Both the position numbers and the translations under genes were made by a program. A DNA stretch of 64,000 bases. Source: Apium graveolens. Lineage: Eukaryota; Streptophyta; Magnoliopsida; Apiales; Apiaceae. The DNA is taken from NCBI RefSeq assembly GCF_009905375.1, contig NW_027418181.1, forward strand, positions 1 to 64,000, written 5' to 3'. This document shows, piece after piece, positions 18,590 through 29,923 of the stretch; position 1 is the stretch's first letter; each line of letters begins with the position of its first letter. Under the pieces are notes generated by a model. The model did not search any database. It was not told the DNA's origin and was given only the letters and a program-made list of their open reading frames with translations.

Positions 18590-19148
18590 TGATAGGGATA
18601 AATAAATTATGATAGTATAAATAAATACTGCAAGGTGTGGGCTGCTAGGCCCAATAAAAAGATATATGATACTCAGACCAGAAAGGTTAAACCTGATGGA
18701 CCAGATCAGGCCTGATGGAATAAAGAAGGCCCAAAAGCCCTTATTATTAATTAATTTCGTAATTAATTAATAAGGGAAAAATCAGCTATTGAGAAGAGTC
18801 CCGATAAGGATATAAATCCTTATAGATTAGCCTCAAGGCCACCTAAAAGGATAAGGAATCAGTTTCCTACTATCTAGGACTCCAAAGTCCATTCTAATTA
18901 TGAGACTTGCCCACCAAGTCTCCTATACCAAGTCCAATTCAAGGACTCCCAACATCTATATAAGGGGCCTCACCCCACAAATCAGAACTACGTTTTTTGG
19001 CTTGATTCTCTAATTCATAGAGATACGTAGGCATCTCGTAAAGGCAGATCGAGCCACGAAACACGAGAGCAGCCATTAAAGGCCTTGAGCTCCCGAATCT
19101 TAGTAATAAATACAACAAATAATAACCTTAGTTTTTTTATCCATAACA
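18590..19148 (+). repeat. 5' LTR of element E (559 bp)
   Basis: TGATAGGG ... CATAACA. It contains CTATATAAGG (TATA box, about 18955-18964). A strong hairpin lies at 18738-18776 (13-bp AT stem, TCGT loop, CCC/GGG base). A cluster of CTGATG, GATCAG and CTGATG at about 18703-18727 echoes the palindromes at 27430-27728. Confidence 0.95.
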
Positions 19149-19150
19149 TT

Positions 19151-19168
19151 TGGCGCCGTCTGTGGGAA
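19151..19168 (+). other. Primer-binding site of element E
   Basis: TGGCGCCGTCTGTGGGAA two bases after the LTR end, the form usual in Tat-type gypsy elements; a tRNA primes minus-strand synthesis here. Confidence 0.85.
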
Positions 19169-19182
19169 ACACAACAACAACC

Positions 19183-20496
19183 ATGGCGAGAACACGGAGA
19201 ACAATTGGAGCTCTAGAGGAAGGAACACCATCAAAGACAACCCAGGTGATTTCATCAACCGTGGAGGTTCCTCCCCATTCAACTTATGCATCTACTCAGG
19301 GGGAAGCCCAGACAGGGGCAACTCAACCTCAGCCACAAGGGACAACTCCCCCGACTATTCAAGGTACGAATCCTCAAGTTCAACAAGTACATATACCTGT
19401 GAATTCTCGACCCGTCAGGTATGAATATTCAACTATTGTTACTACTAACCCCCCTTATGGGATGCCCCTTCACCCTGAGGTTGGAGGAAGCGGATATGCT
19501 GGGCGAAGCGAAGCACGAGGGCAGTCGCCCCCCTATATACGAGGTTTGGGTCCTATCCCTGAGGATCGGGAATTTTCTGGTCCTTACACTGAGAGAGACT
19601 CCGAATCTTCGGATGATGAAGTGGCCCCGAGAAGGAGGCGTCCTGGAAAAGAGCCAATGGCCGATGGAAGGCAACGCCCCCAAAGCACCCCAGGGGCGAA
19701 TCCCCAAGAAGTGCAGGAAAGGATCAGGGCTCATGAGGCTGAAATCCAAAGGTTGAGGCGTGATTTGGAGGCTCACCAGGCCACCAGACCCCAGATACCT
19801 CCTAGGGGAAGAAATCCTCCTCCTGTCATAGACCTGGATGGTCCGGTAAGAAGAAGGACTGCTGTCCCAAGAACTGATCCAAGCAATCTCCTTCCCCTTG
19901 GAGATCCTGATGATCCAACTCCACCCTTCACAGAAGAGATAATGAATGCCCATATCTCAAGGAAATTCAAGATGCCCACTATCAAAGCCTATGATGGCAC
20001 GGGAGACCCCGCTAATCATGTTAGGACATTCTCTAATGCACTGCTGCTGCAACCCGTGAATGTTGCTATAAAGTGTCAGGCCTTCCCTCAAACCCTGTCG
20101 GGTATGGCTCAAAGATGGTACAGTCGCCTGCCCCTAAATTCTATTGGATCGTTCAGAGAATTAAGTCAGGCTTTTATTAAGCAATTCATCAGTGGAAGAG
20201 TCCATGAGAAAAGTTCAGCATCTCTTATGAGTCTTGTGCAGGGAGCTAAGGAATCCTTGAGAGATTACCTGAATCGTTTTACAAAGGAGGCTTTAAAAGT
20301 CCCAGACCTTGATGATAAGGTAGCCATGATAGCACTGCAACAAGGAACTAGGGATGAGTTTTTCAAGATGTCCTTGGCCAAACATCCCCCTGAAAACATG
20401 TTGCAACTCCAAGAGAGGGCAGGGAAGTATATCAAGGTTGAAGAAAGCATAAGGAAGACCGTAGTAAGTAATGAGCCCACTGGAGGCAAGAAATGA
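19183..20496 (+). CDS. gag: gag of element E (437 aa as read)
   Basis: Starts at the ATG after ACAACAACC. Upstream in-frame codons cover the primer-binding site and are unlikely to be used. The N-terminal part is Pro/Gln/Arg-rich with a coiled-coil (EEVQERIRAHEAEIQRL region). The capsid-like retrotransposon gag domain follows (about residues 240-400: YDGTGDPANHVRTF ... MAQRWYSRLP). The frame ends at TGA 20494-20496, where an Arg codon would be expected since related elements read on into the nucleocapsid. Downstream a 1-nt shift near 20565-20585 also separates it from pol. Confidence 0.88.
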   Translation: MARTRRTIGALEEGTPSKTTQVISSTVEVPPHSTYASTQGEAQTGATQPQPQGTTPPTIQGTNPQVQQVHIPVNSRPVRYEYSTIVTTNPPYGMPLHPEVGGSGYAGRSEARGQSPPYIRGLGPIPEDREFSGPYTERDSESSDDEVAPRRRRPGKEPMADGRQRPQSTPGANPQEVQERIRAHEAEIQRLRRDLEAHQATRPQIPPRGRNPPPVIDLDGPVRRRTAVPRTDPSNLLPLGDPDDPTPPFTEEIMNAHISRKFKMPTIKAYDGTGDPANHVRTFSNALLLQPVNVAIKCQAFPQTLSGMAQRWYSRLPLNSIGSFRELSQAFIKQFISGRVHEKSSASLMSLVQGAKESLRDYLNRFTKEALKVPDLDDKVAMIALQQGTRDEFFKMSLAKHPPENMLQLQERAGKYIKVEESIRKTVVSNEPTGGKK

Positions 20497-23400
20497 AAAA
20501 CTGATCTAGAGTATATCGCTAAGGACAAATATCCTAGAACTGAACAAAACCCTGATTCAACCCCAAGAAGGGAGGACCTGGGTAAAAGTTCACTGAATAC
20601 GCTAAGCTGAGTGCTCCTAGAAGTCAGATTTTGATGGAGATTGAGAAAGATAGAGATATTCGCTGGCCTAAGCCCTTGAAGGCTGATCCCGCCAAGCTAG
20701 ATAAGAGCAAGTATTGCAGGTTTCACAAGGATGTTGGCCATGACACCGATGAGTGTAGGCAGTTGAAAGATGAAATTGAGTTTTTGATTCGAAAAGGAAG
20801 GTTGAACAAGTATACTGGAGATGGAGGGGACAGAAATAATAATGGAAGGAAGAACTTTGAAGATCATAGGAGGGACCAAGACGATCAGGGGCGGAATCCC
20901 CAACCTAGAGGGCCGGTTATAAATGCAATTTTTGGAGGACCACGACGTCCTCGAGGACCTGTGATAAACACGATCTTTGGAGGTCCAACTGCTGCTGGAT
21001 TGTCCAAAAATTCCAGAAAGGCATACACCAGGGAGGTTATGCATATTGTTGGAGAAGCCCCGAAGAGGGCCAGGACAGAAGTAACATTGGCTTTTGATGA
21101 TTCCGACCTAGAGGGTGTGAAGTTTCCCCATGACGACCCGCTGGTCATAACACCGATAATAGGAAATAGCCCGGTTAAGAGGGTCCTTGTGGATAATGGT
21201 ACTTCTGTGGATATCTTGCTCCACGACACCTTTCTAAGGATGGGGTATAACGACTCCCAGTTGACACCAACCAACATGCCGATATATGGATTTGCTGGAG
21301 TAGAATGTCCTGTGGAAGGGATAATCAAATTGCCGACCACCATAGGTACGGAGCCAAGGCAAGCAACGCAGATGCTGGATTTCGTGGTGGTAAAGACTAG
21401 TTCAACTTATAATGCTATCATGGGGAGAACAGGGATACATGCCTTCAAGGCAGTCCCCTCTTCCTACCATTCAGTCATGAAGTTTCCCACCCGAAACAGG
21501 ATTGGAGAAGAGAGAGGAGATCAAAAAATGGCTAGAAGCTGTTATGTGGCCTCTTTGAGGGCAGATGGAGTCGGGGGGCAGGTTCTTCCTATTGAAGATA
21601 TGGATGTTCGAGAAAATGATGAGAATAGAGGAAGGCCAGCAGAAGAATTGGTTTCGGTTCCTTTAGACCCCGAGAATCCTGAGAGGATGACTTTCATTGG
21701 AGCCACATTAGAGGAGCCCCTTAGAGGGAAGTTAGTGAAATTTTTACAAGAAAATAGTGATGTGTTTGCATGGTTAGCAGCTGATATGCCAGGCATAGAC
21801 CCGGAGTTAATTACTCACAAGCTAAACGTGGATCCAAGCCGGAAGACAGTGAAATAAAAGAAAAGAAATTTTGCCCCGGAAAGACAAGAGGCTATAAAAC
21901 AGGAAGTAGAAAAGCTCTTAGAGGCTGGTTTCATTGAGGAGATTCAATTTCCCGAGTGGTTAGAAAACCCTGTAATGGTGAAGAAGGCTAATGGAAAGTG
22001 GAGGATGTGTATAGACTTCACTGATCTGAATGATGCATGCCCCAAAGACTGTTTTCCGCTGCCTAGAATTGATACTTTGATTGATGCCACTGCTGGACAT
22101 GAGATGCTGAGTTTCATGGATGGATTTAGCGGATACAACCAGATCAAAATGCATAAGGATGACATTCCAAAGGTATCATTTATCACTGACTTTGGTGTTT
22201 ATTGTTATCTTGTTATGGCGTTTGGTCTCAAGAATGCAGGAGCCACCTATCAAAGGTTGGTGAATAGAATTTTTAAGGATCTTATTGGTAAGACTATGGA
22301 AGTCTATGTTGATGACATGTTAGTCAATAGTCTAGTAAAGACTGATCATATAGCCCATTTAAGGGAAGCTTTTGAGGTCCTGAGGTACCACAAGATGATG
22401 TTGAATCCTACGAAGTGTGCTTTCGGAGTAGGATCTGGAAAATTCTTGGGACTGATGGTCTCAAAGAGGGGAATTGAGGCTAACCAGGATAAAATAAAGG
22501 CGATCCTGGACATGGAACCACCAAAAACTGTTAAGGATGTTCAGAAGCTTACAGGAAGGGTTGCTGCGCTAGGACGATTCATCTCCAAGTCGGGGGACAA
22601 GTGTTTGTCATTCTTCAAATCACTAAAGAGCATCAAAGACTTTGTATGGAGTGAGGAAAACCAGAAGGCATTTGAAGAGTTAAAGAAGTATATGACCCAG
22701 GCCCCGTTGTTGGCCAAGCCAGTTCTGAGTGAAATTTTATTCTTGTACTTGGCTGTTTCAGAGAGCGCCTTGAGCGCGGTGTTGGTTAAGAAAGAACTGA
22801 AAGTCCAGAAACCCGTATACTATGTCAGCAAAATTTTGCATGGTGCTGAGTTGAATTATTCAACTATTGAGAAATTCGCTTTAGCCTTGGTAATGGCTTC
22901 AAGAAAGCTGCGTCCTTATTTTCAAGCTCACCAGATTGAAGTGCTAACAAATCAGCCACTGAAAAATATCATTCACAGTCCCAAGGCAAGTGGGAGACTG
23001 ATTAAGTGGGCAATAGAGTTGGGAGAGTTCGATCTCAAGTATAAGCCACGTACGGCTATAAAATCCCAGGCACTAGCTGACTTCGTGGTGGAATGTACCA
23101 TACCCAACCAAGAAGTCGGGGGGCAGGAAGATACCATAACTCAAGACAAGGGAGTCGACAATGGGGACATGGAGAAGGATGATAAGGAGAAAGAATATTG
23201 GGTTCTCTATTTTGATGGAGCATCAAAAACAAATTCCAGTGGAGCAGGGTTGGTTTTGCAAAGCCCTGATGGATTCTTAATTGAGTATGCTATGAAGCTA
23301 GACTTCCCAACCACAAACAATGAGGCAGAGTATGAAGCCCTGATTGCTGGCCTTGGTCTAGCTGGGACACTTAGAGTCAAAAAATTAAAGGTCCGTGGAG

Positions 23401-24905
23401 ACTCGAAGCTGATCATATCCCAGGTAAAGGGAGAATTTGAGGCAAGGGATGATACGATGGCTAAATATGTTCGCCTAGTAAGGGCTGTGATGACCCAATT
23501 TAATGAATGCCATGTTGAACACATTCCAAGGGAAGAAGATGCTAAAGCAGATGCGCTATCAAAGTTTGCTTCATCTGAGATTGAAGAAAGTTCAGGAAGT
23601 GTGTACTTCCGTGTTTTGAAGACACGAAGCATAGATGTTAAGCTTGTGGTTCCCATAGGCTTGGGGACGTCATGGATTGATCCCATCAAGGCTCACATTC
23701 AGACCGGTTGGTTGCCAAGCGATGCAACTGAGGCACGGAAGCTAACTATTCGAGCACTAAGGTACTCCTTGATAGATGGAATTCTGTATAAGAGATCTTT
23801 CGTGGTTCCTTACTTGAGGTGTCTTAGGCCCGACGAGGCACACTTGGCTCTTGAGGAAGTGCATGAAGGTATTTGTGGGCAACACTTGGGGGGCAGGGCC
23901 TTGGCTCATAAGATAACCCGTTTAGGCTTCTATTGGCTAGAAATGATGGCTGATGCCAAAGAATATGTGAAGAAGTGTGATCGCTGTCAGAAGCATGCAC
24001 CAGTTGTTAGACAACCCCCCGAGATGCTGACCTCTATCAACTCACCTATTCCTTTTGCTATGTGGGGGATGGATATTCTAGGGCCTTTTCCTATGGCCAC
24101 GGCACAAAGGAAGTTTCTGATTGTAGCCATTGATTATTTCACCAAGTGGATCGAAGCCAAACCCTTGGCCAAAATCACAACTAAGCAGGTTGCACAATTC
24201 CTGTGGGAAAACATTATGTGCCGATATGGAATTCCCCGTATCCTCGTCACTGACTATGGAACACAATTCAACAATGAGGAATTTAAGAAGTATTGTGAAG
24301 AAAATGAAATTGAGTTACGATTCACCTCTGTGGCTCACCCGCAAGCTAATGGGCAAGCAGAGGTAGCAAATCGGATAATCCTGGATGGACTAAAGAAAAG
24401 GATCGAGAAGTCAAGAAATAATTGGGTGGATGAAATACTTCCAATATTATGGGCCTACAGGACTACCTGTAGAGTCACGACAGGAACAACTCCCTTCATG
24501 TTGGCATATGGGGCAGAAGCAGTAGTTCTAGTAGAGATATCACATTCCTCTCCAAGGATTCAAGCTTTCAATGCAGAAGAAAATGAGGAAGGGCAGAGGT
24601 TAGCCCTGGATTTAATCGATGAAGTGCGAGATAAAGCACATGCAAAGATAGTAGAATATCAGAAAAAGGCTTCATTCTACTACAACCTAAGGGTTAAAGA
24701 GAGGTTTTTCAAACAAGGTGACCTAGTCTTGAGAAAAATAGAGGCTTCTGGTGTCGGACAGAAAGGAAAGCTTGCCCCAAATTGGGAAGGGCCGTATAGA
24801 GTCAAGAGCGTTCAGGGTAGAGGAACCTACAAGATGGAGACTATGGATGGTTTTGAAATCCCGAGAACCTGGCACGCACAAAACCTGAAGGTTTACTATG
24901 TGTAA
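20497..24905 (+). pseudogene. pol: pol of element E: protease, RT, RNase H, second RNase H, integrase (interrupted)
   Basis: A nucleocapsid-like CCHC (CRFHKDVGHDTDEC) lies near 20717. Protease VDNGTS is near 21190. A nonsense TAA at 21855-21857 (a Gln codon in relatives) splits it. RT has YVDDM at 22305-22319. The first RNase H runs about 22690-23100, and a second, archaeal-type RNase H (YFDGASKTNSSGAG) about 23205-23590. Integrase follows with the H-H-C-C finger (about 23860-24000), D in MDILGP, D in TDYGTQF and E in GQAEVAN. In TDYGTQF the usual Asn is Tyr. It ends at TAA 24903-24905. Role: reverse transcription and integration. Confidence 0.92.
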
Positions 24906-25266
24906 GATGGTCGAAGTACGATTCTCACATGTCATTATGACAAGTAGGTTTAAAAGCACCTTGAAGCTTTGTTTGCATAGGATTTTTTTAGCTATTATAG
25001 ATCAGGGTCGAACCCATATTATGTAAGGTTTTGGAAAACCAGACTTGAAATTGAAGAGTTCGAAATTATTTCAACCTATAGATGTTTGAGTTGTGATAAT
25101 ACTTGTGTGGCCCATTAAGCCAAGTTTGAATATTAAAGTATCGGAAAAATGAAGGAGAGAATGCAAATAAGGAAAGTAGCATATAAAATAGATCCGGAGG
25201 GTAATAAGTTTTAATACAAACAAAGGTCCAGGCATAAGTTAAGGATAAAATTACAGAATAGAAAAA
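24906..25266. other. Spacer between E pol and the convergent antisense gene
   Basis: AT-rich, no gene seen. It would hold the 3' end of the antisense transcript; no unambiguous poly(A) signal was found. Confidence 0.4.
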
Positions 25267-27207
25267 CTACTCCTCAATGCGGGAGCCTTCATTCTCTTGC
25301 TCCTTATCAGCGCCTTCAGCATCCTTCGCAGGAGAAGCGGGAGGAGAAGCAGTGTTAGGATCCAAGATGCGATCATCTGGCTGAGGGGAGTTGAAGAGGG
25401 CGTCTATGCTGTCCTCCGACTCAGCCTGCTCGGGACTTATAAAGTCCTTAGAGTCGACTAAGCCCGGGTACTTCTCAGAAACCGCCTTTACGGCCGCATC
25501 CCATCCCTGAGTAAACTGTAGGGAATAAAGACCCTCATCATGAATCTCCATGAGATTCTTAAACTTGTCAGAATCCATGTAGTCATCAATGAGCTTATCC
25601 TTATCGCTCCTAAGTTTCACCAGCTCGGAATGAGCCTTAGCCAGCTCCTCTTTCTTCGTGTCCAGCTTCTTCTCCAGGACCTTGGCTCTCTCTTCCCATT
25701 TCTTCATCTCCTTCTCAAACCCATCTGAGTTACCCTTCCAGGACCTAGCCTGGTGGAAGGCCGCCTGGAAGTAGGTATTACTCTGCAAAGAAATATGTAT
25801 GAGTTAGCACAAGTTCGTCGAAATACGAGAAAGTTGAGATTCAAAGAAAAAGAGAAAAAAGAAAGTTACCGCAGCTTGGGCTTGAGAACCCAGAAGCTCA
25901 ATAGTCTCGATATCACTCCCCGTAACAATGTCAGTGAAACCGTGAGGAGTGATGGAATGGTATGACCAATCCTTAGCATGTTTGGTGGATCCAACCACCG
26001 TATCGCTCCTCCTGAAGCCCCAGTTAGGCCTGAAGGAATGTGCCTTAAGTGGAGGATCCACATCGTCCCCCAGCTCGACCACCGGGACGTGGGGCTTAAG
26101 AAAAGAAGGACCGTCAGGTTTGCTCCTGGGGTCCCTGTTTAGCTTGGCCCTCTTCTGGCGGCCTGACTCCCCTTCCTTGGGCCTGTTGACATTATTGATG
26201 GCCTCGCAAGCTGAAAAAGAAAGATAGAAAGAATATTAAATTGCAGGAGATAAAATGTTACAATTAAAGGGAAGGAAAAATGGTTATCCAGTTATAAATT
26301 TACCCTTATCACTGGCCTGAGAGAGACCAACTTTCTTCAAGGAAAACTCCTCTAAAAGGGTCCAGGTGTCTGTTTTCCCATCATCCGAAATTAAGGCTTG
26401 GTAGGCCACCTCCTCCTCATCAGATAATCTGATGCTACCTGGACTCCCATCTAACACTTTGCAAAAGGGCCTACGGAAGAGTGTGGCCCAATCACCCCCA
26501 GCCCAGGTCAGCCTCACAAACTCGTCCCTCCATTTAGGGTTGTTCTCAACTATGGAATTACTATCAAAGATATGAGGGATTTTGGGCTGTTGACGAATTA
26601 AAACCCAACCTGGTTGACTCATGGCGCTATTATAGAATTGGAAAACTTTCCTAAAGACAACTACGGAAAGAGGAAAATTGTTTCTAAGATAAAGGACTAT
26701 AAAATAGATAATGTTCCTCCAAGCGTTAGGAGGGAGTTGACAAGGGTTAATTTGTACATCTACAAGTAAGCGAGGAATAAATTCATGGAATGGGAACCTG
26801 AGACCCGCGGTCAGGGCTCCTCGATAGATAAACAAAGTATCCCCCTCCCAATTACAAGTCCTATCCCCAGGGGCGGCTGGAGTAATCCTAAGGTGGGGTG
26901 GAAGTCTGTACAGGGTGTTCATAGACTCTATCCTACCATCTAACTCATGAAAGGTGTTACCATGATTATACGAATCTAACTCAGATAGAGAGGGATATTC
27001 ATCACCTCTCGAGTTAATCATATCAAGTAGGGAAGTATATGGAGATTGAATTTGAATGTTTGTACCTCTCTTAGAGACATTCATCTTCTGCAAATGAGCC
27101 AAGTCACAATCCGCCATTGATATGCTTCGGTTGAAGGCTTGAAACCCAGAAAAACCTGAGAAAGGTGGAGCTGCGGTGGCTGAGGTCGCCGGAAATCGCT
27201 TTCTCAA
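25267..27207 (-). CDS. Spliced antisense gene of element E (three exons, 586 aa)
   Basis: Encoded opposite to gag-pol. Exon 1 is 27207-26304, exon 2 is 26210-25870 and exon 3 is 25782-25267; the introns are 93 nt and 87 nt with GT...AG ends and pyrimidine-rich 3' ends. Phases (1, then 0) fit exactly and give one 587-codon frame with stop. Exon 1 (301 residues) resembles the plant 'putative gypsy type transposon' domain (blocks such as PFHEFIPRLL and QLPPNAWRN). Exon 3 is rich in coiled-coil heptads (EKEMKKWEERAKVLEKKL) and ends acidic. A TATA box lies 72 nt upstream of the ATG. Antisense extra ORFs are known from Tat-type elements; the protein's role is unknown. Not disrupted here, unlike gag-pol. 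Confidence 0.8.
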
Positions 27208-27278
27208 AGGGAGAACTCTAGAGAGATTTGTGAGAGAAAATGAGAAATGAGAAGTGAAGTGAGGATTCTCACACTACA

Positions 27279-27286
27279 CTTATATA
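27279..27286 (-). promoter_or_regulatory. TATA box of antisense gene (element E)
   Basis: TATATAAG on the - strand, 72 nt before the ATG at 27207, with a CT-rich leader (TTTTCTCTCACAAATCTCTC) between. This spacing fits a start site near 27250. Confidence 0.65.
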
Positions 27287-27429
27287 GGCGAAAAGCTCGG
27301 AATACGAGGCGTTTCTAGGCCCATTTAGCCAGGCCCAACCTAAAAGCCCATATACTAGAAATATCAGGAATAATCTAGAAGCTCCTATGGAAAATGAAGG
27401 GTCAAAAATCGACTAGAATTTTAAACTGG

Positions 27430-27728
27430 TTCGATCAGAGTCCTGATCGACACAGAAGAGAGTCCTGATCAATATTCTATTCGATCAGAATGGTAGAAAG
27501 CCACTTAATTCGATCAGAATCCTGATCGAAATCGATCAGGAATCCTGGTCGATTAAGCCCATGTATCAGTCGACTAGGGTGTCACTTTGAAGGCCAATTC
27601 GATCAGAATCCTGATCGAAATTGATCAGGAATCCTGTCGACCAGAATGTAAGTTCCCGAGCTAATTCGATCAGGATCCTGATCGAAATCGGTCAGGAATC
27701 CTGATCGATTTTGTATACATCCTGAACG
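27430..27728. repeat. Array of near-palindromic TTCGATCAG...CTGATCGAA modules (element E)
   Basis: Repeated palindrome-like units such as TTCGATCAGAATCCTGATCG, best seen at about 27430, 27507, 27597 and 27664, each followed by a second half such as ATCGATCAGGAATCCTG. The array lies 145-440 nt upstream of the antisense TATA box, so it may be that gene's enhancer (inference). Confidence 0.8.
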
Positions 27729-27734
27729 ATTTTA

Positions 27735-28022
27735 AGCCAGAAAAATAGGGATAAATCCCAGAAATTGGGGAGAAATCCAGAAAAAAAGGGATATATCCCA
27801 GAAATTAGGGAAAAATCCAAAAAATTAAGGATAAATCCCGGAAAATTAGGGAAAAATCCAGAAATTAAAGGAAAAATCCCAAAAAATTAGGGAAAAATCC
27901 AGAAATTAAGGAAAAATCCCAGAAAATTAGGGAAAAATCCATAAAATTAGGGAAAAATCCTGGAAATTAGGGAAAAATCCCGGAAATAAGGGAAAAATTC
28001 CTGGAAATTAAGATAATTCCTG
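27735..28022. repeat. A-rich tandem repeat, unit about 20-22 bp (element E 3' region)
   Basis: About a dozen imperfect copies of a unit like GAAATTAGGGAAAAATCC. Tandem repeats in the 3' untranslated region are known for Tat/Ogre-type elements and can seed satellites. No coding potential. Confidence 0.85.
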
Positions 28023-28140
28023 AATAAAAGGAAAATTCATTGTAAATGTGTAGGTCGCTCCACACTTTACGCGAAAACGAAACCCTGTAAGGGAATAAGC
28101 AGACTTAACTTCTGCAAAACCTAATCAATGTTTCCCAAAA

Positions 28141-28152
28141 GTTGGGGGCAAA
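28141..28152 (+). other. Polypurine tract of element E
   Basis: GTTGGGGGCAAA directly before the 3' LTR start TGATAG; plus-strand primer site. Confidence 0.75.
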
Positions 28153-28711
28153 TGATAGGGATAAATAAATTATGATAGTATAAATAAATACTGCAAGGTG
28201 TGGGCTGCTAGGCCCAATAAAAAGATATATGATACTCAGACCAGAAAGGTTAAACCTGATGGACCAGATCAGGCCTGATGGAATAAAGAAGGCCCAAAAG
28301 CCCTTATTATTAATTAATTTCGTAATTAATTAATAAGGGAAAAATCAGCTATTGAGAAGAGTCCCGATAAGGATATAAATCCTTATAGATTAGCCTCAAG
28401 GCCACCTAAAAGGATAAGGAATCAGTTTCCTACTATCTAAGACTCCAAAGTCCATTCTAATTATGAGACTTGCCCACCAAGTCTGCTATACCAAGTCCAA
28501 TTCAAGGACTCCCAACATCTATATAAGGGGCCTCACCCCACAAATCAGAACTACGTTTTTTGGCTTGATTCTCTAATTCACAGAGATACGTAGGCATCTC
28601 GTAAAGGCAGATCGAGCCACGAAACACGAGAGCAGCCATTAAAGGCCTTGAGCTCCCGAATCTTAGTAATAAATACAACAAATAATAACCTTAGTTTTTT
28701 TATCCATAACA
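28153..28711 (+). repeat. 3' LTR of element E (559 bp)
   Basis: Same length as the 5' LTR; I count three substitutions and no indels. The hairpin is retained at 28301-28339. Followed by the CAAAA duplication at 28712-28716. Confidence 0.95.
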
Positions 28712-28716
28712 CAAAA

Positions 28717-29492
28717 GGAACACGAAAATAAGTAAAAATCTTTGTCAACAGGGCCGGATAAGGAAGGTGCATGGATTCATGTGTCGAACAATGACTCATG
28801 TTTTTGATAATTAATGATGCAACATCACATGGGATTTTCTTAATAAACATAGACAAAAGAATTGAATCCTGAAAAGTCATCCTATCTCTACCACTCTTAC
28901 GAGGCATAACGTTTGTATGAAACAGTTTAAATAAGAATAAGGAAAGAGGGGTTAAGTATGATACCAAGGGCTTTACGGATACATCAATAAAGTTCTCACC
29001 AACAAGTGTCTTCAACTGCTCTTCATACTGCATTCCAGGAATATCCATGAAAGCTTGATGTGTCGTATACGGGCAAACACCTTTGTCAGACAGATTCCCA
29101 ATACGAGCAAACATATCGGCCTTGAATACAATCGGAGTACCACGAACACCAGAAAACACCAAATCATCTTGTAACAGCTGGAGATTAACGTAAAATTCTC
29201 GAACCAATTCGGGGTAGATAACATCCGTTGGAGATAACAACGATTCACACCCTTGAGCCTTGAAAAGATCAAACACACCGACACGAGTCAACAAATCCAC
29301 ATCACAGAAACGCTCTTTCAAAATGGGCTTGGATAAAATCGTGGAACTACTTGCTTTTGCATGTCGTTCAAACGAGTTGAGTAAACCTCCACCGGAAGCT
29401 TCTGAATCAACGGTAGTAACACGGCGGTGCTTGGAGCCTGATGCACCGGCGGGTGGGGTTTGGTGAGCGGTGGATCTCGATCGATGGGCCAT
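28717..29492 (-). pseudogene. Third ORF of element D, 5' portion (upstream of E insertion)
   Basis: ATG at 29492 (ATGGCCCATCG). A basic/Ser-rich N-terminus precedes a roughly 200-residue region resembling the plant 'putative plant transposon protein' domain (blocks YPELVREFYVNL, FQDSILLSMF). The frame is open up to the E insertion. It continues at 18589, giving a protein of the same class as the third ORFs of A, B and C. Function unknown. Confidence 0.75.
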
Positions 29493-29923
29493 GGGTTAAG
29501 AAGGTAGAGGGTTGAGAGAGAGAGAGAAAATATTTTGAGAGAGAATGTGAGGATTTAGAGAAGAAAATGAAGAGATTGAGAAAGAGAAATTATATAAGAA
29601 TGAGAAGTCTAAGAGTTAGAAGTGGAAGTGGGAACGAAAGAGAGAAATAGGAGATGTACTGAGATAGAAGTACATACACGAAGAACGAGGAAGTAATAAG
29701 TCAAAGCAAATAGATAGCCTAAATCTATTTGCATTCCACACGGAGAAACACACGGACTAAAATAATAAAACAATTATAAAACTAATAATCATAGAATCAC
29801 ATACATAAATACATGTAATAATTATGTATTAACACAGAACTATATTCTCTAATACCCACAAGAATAAAAGATACCACAAAAATATAAATATTATAAAATA
29901 ATGCACACATATTCACATAAAAG
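29493..29923 (-). promoter_or_regulatory. pol-to-third-ORF spacer of element D with TATA box
   Basis: The palindromic TTATATAA at 29590-29597 is about 104 nt upstream of the third-ORF ATG. A GA/CT-rich leader (about 29512-29560) lies between. The rest is AT-rich. Strong D-motif copies were not found here, only GAATGAGAAG near 29599, unlike the dense arrays in A, B and C. Confidence 0.5.

Larger units (their letters stand above)
18590..28711 (+). mobile_element. Element E: young Ty3/gypsy, Tat-type, complete with both LTRs
   Basis: Flanked by CAAAA duplications (18585-18589 and 28712-28716). It has two 559-bp LTRs with 3 substitutions and no indels (about 0.5%), a TGGCGCC primer-binding site, gag, then protease-RT-RNase H-second RNase H-integrase. 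A long 3' region carries an antisense gene and tandem repeats. The second RNase H between RNase H and integrase is the known hallmark of the Tat branch (Tat/Ogre/Retand). Frame breaks in gag-pol (20494, about 20565-20585, 21855) make this copy defective unless suppressed. Confidence 0.95.

Noticed and set aside
27735..28022. CRISPR-like regularly spaced repeats
   Set aside because: Units are contiguous, A-rich and imperfect without unique spacers; this is a tandem repeat in a plant retrotransposon.
29221..29235. ATCCGTTG in element D as an A-type motif copy
   Set aside because: Single 8-base match inside D's third ORF without companions; compatible with chance.
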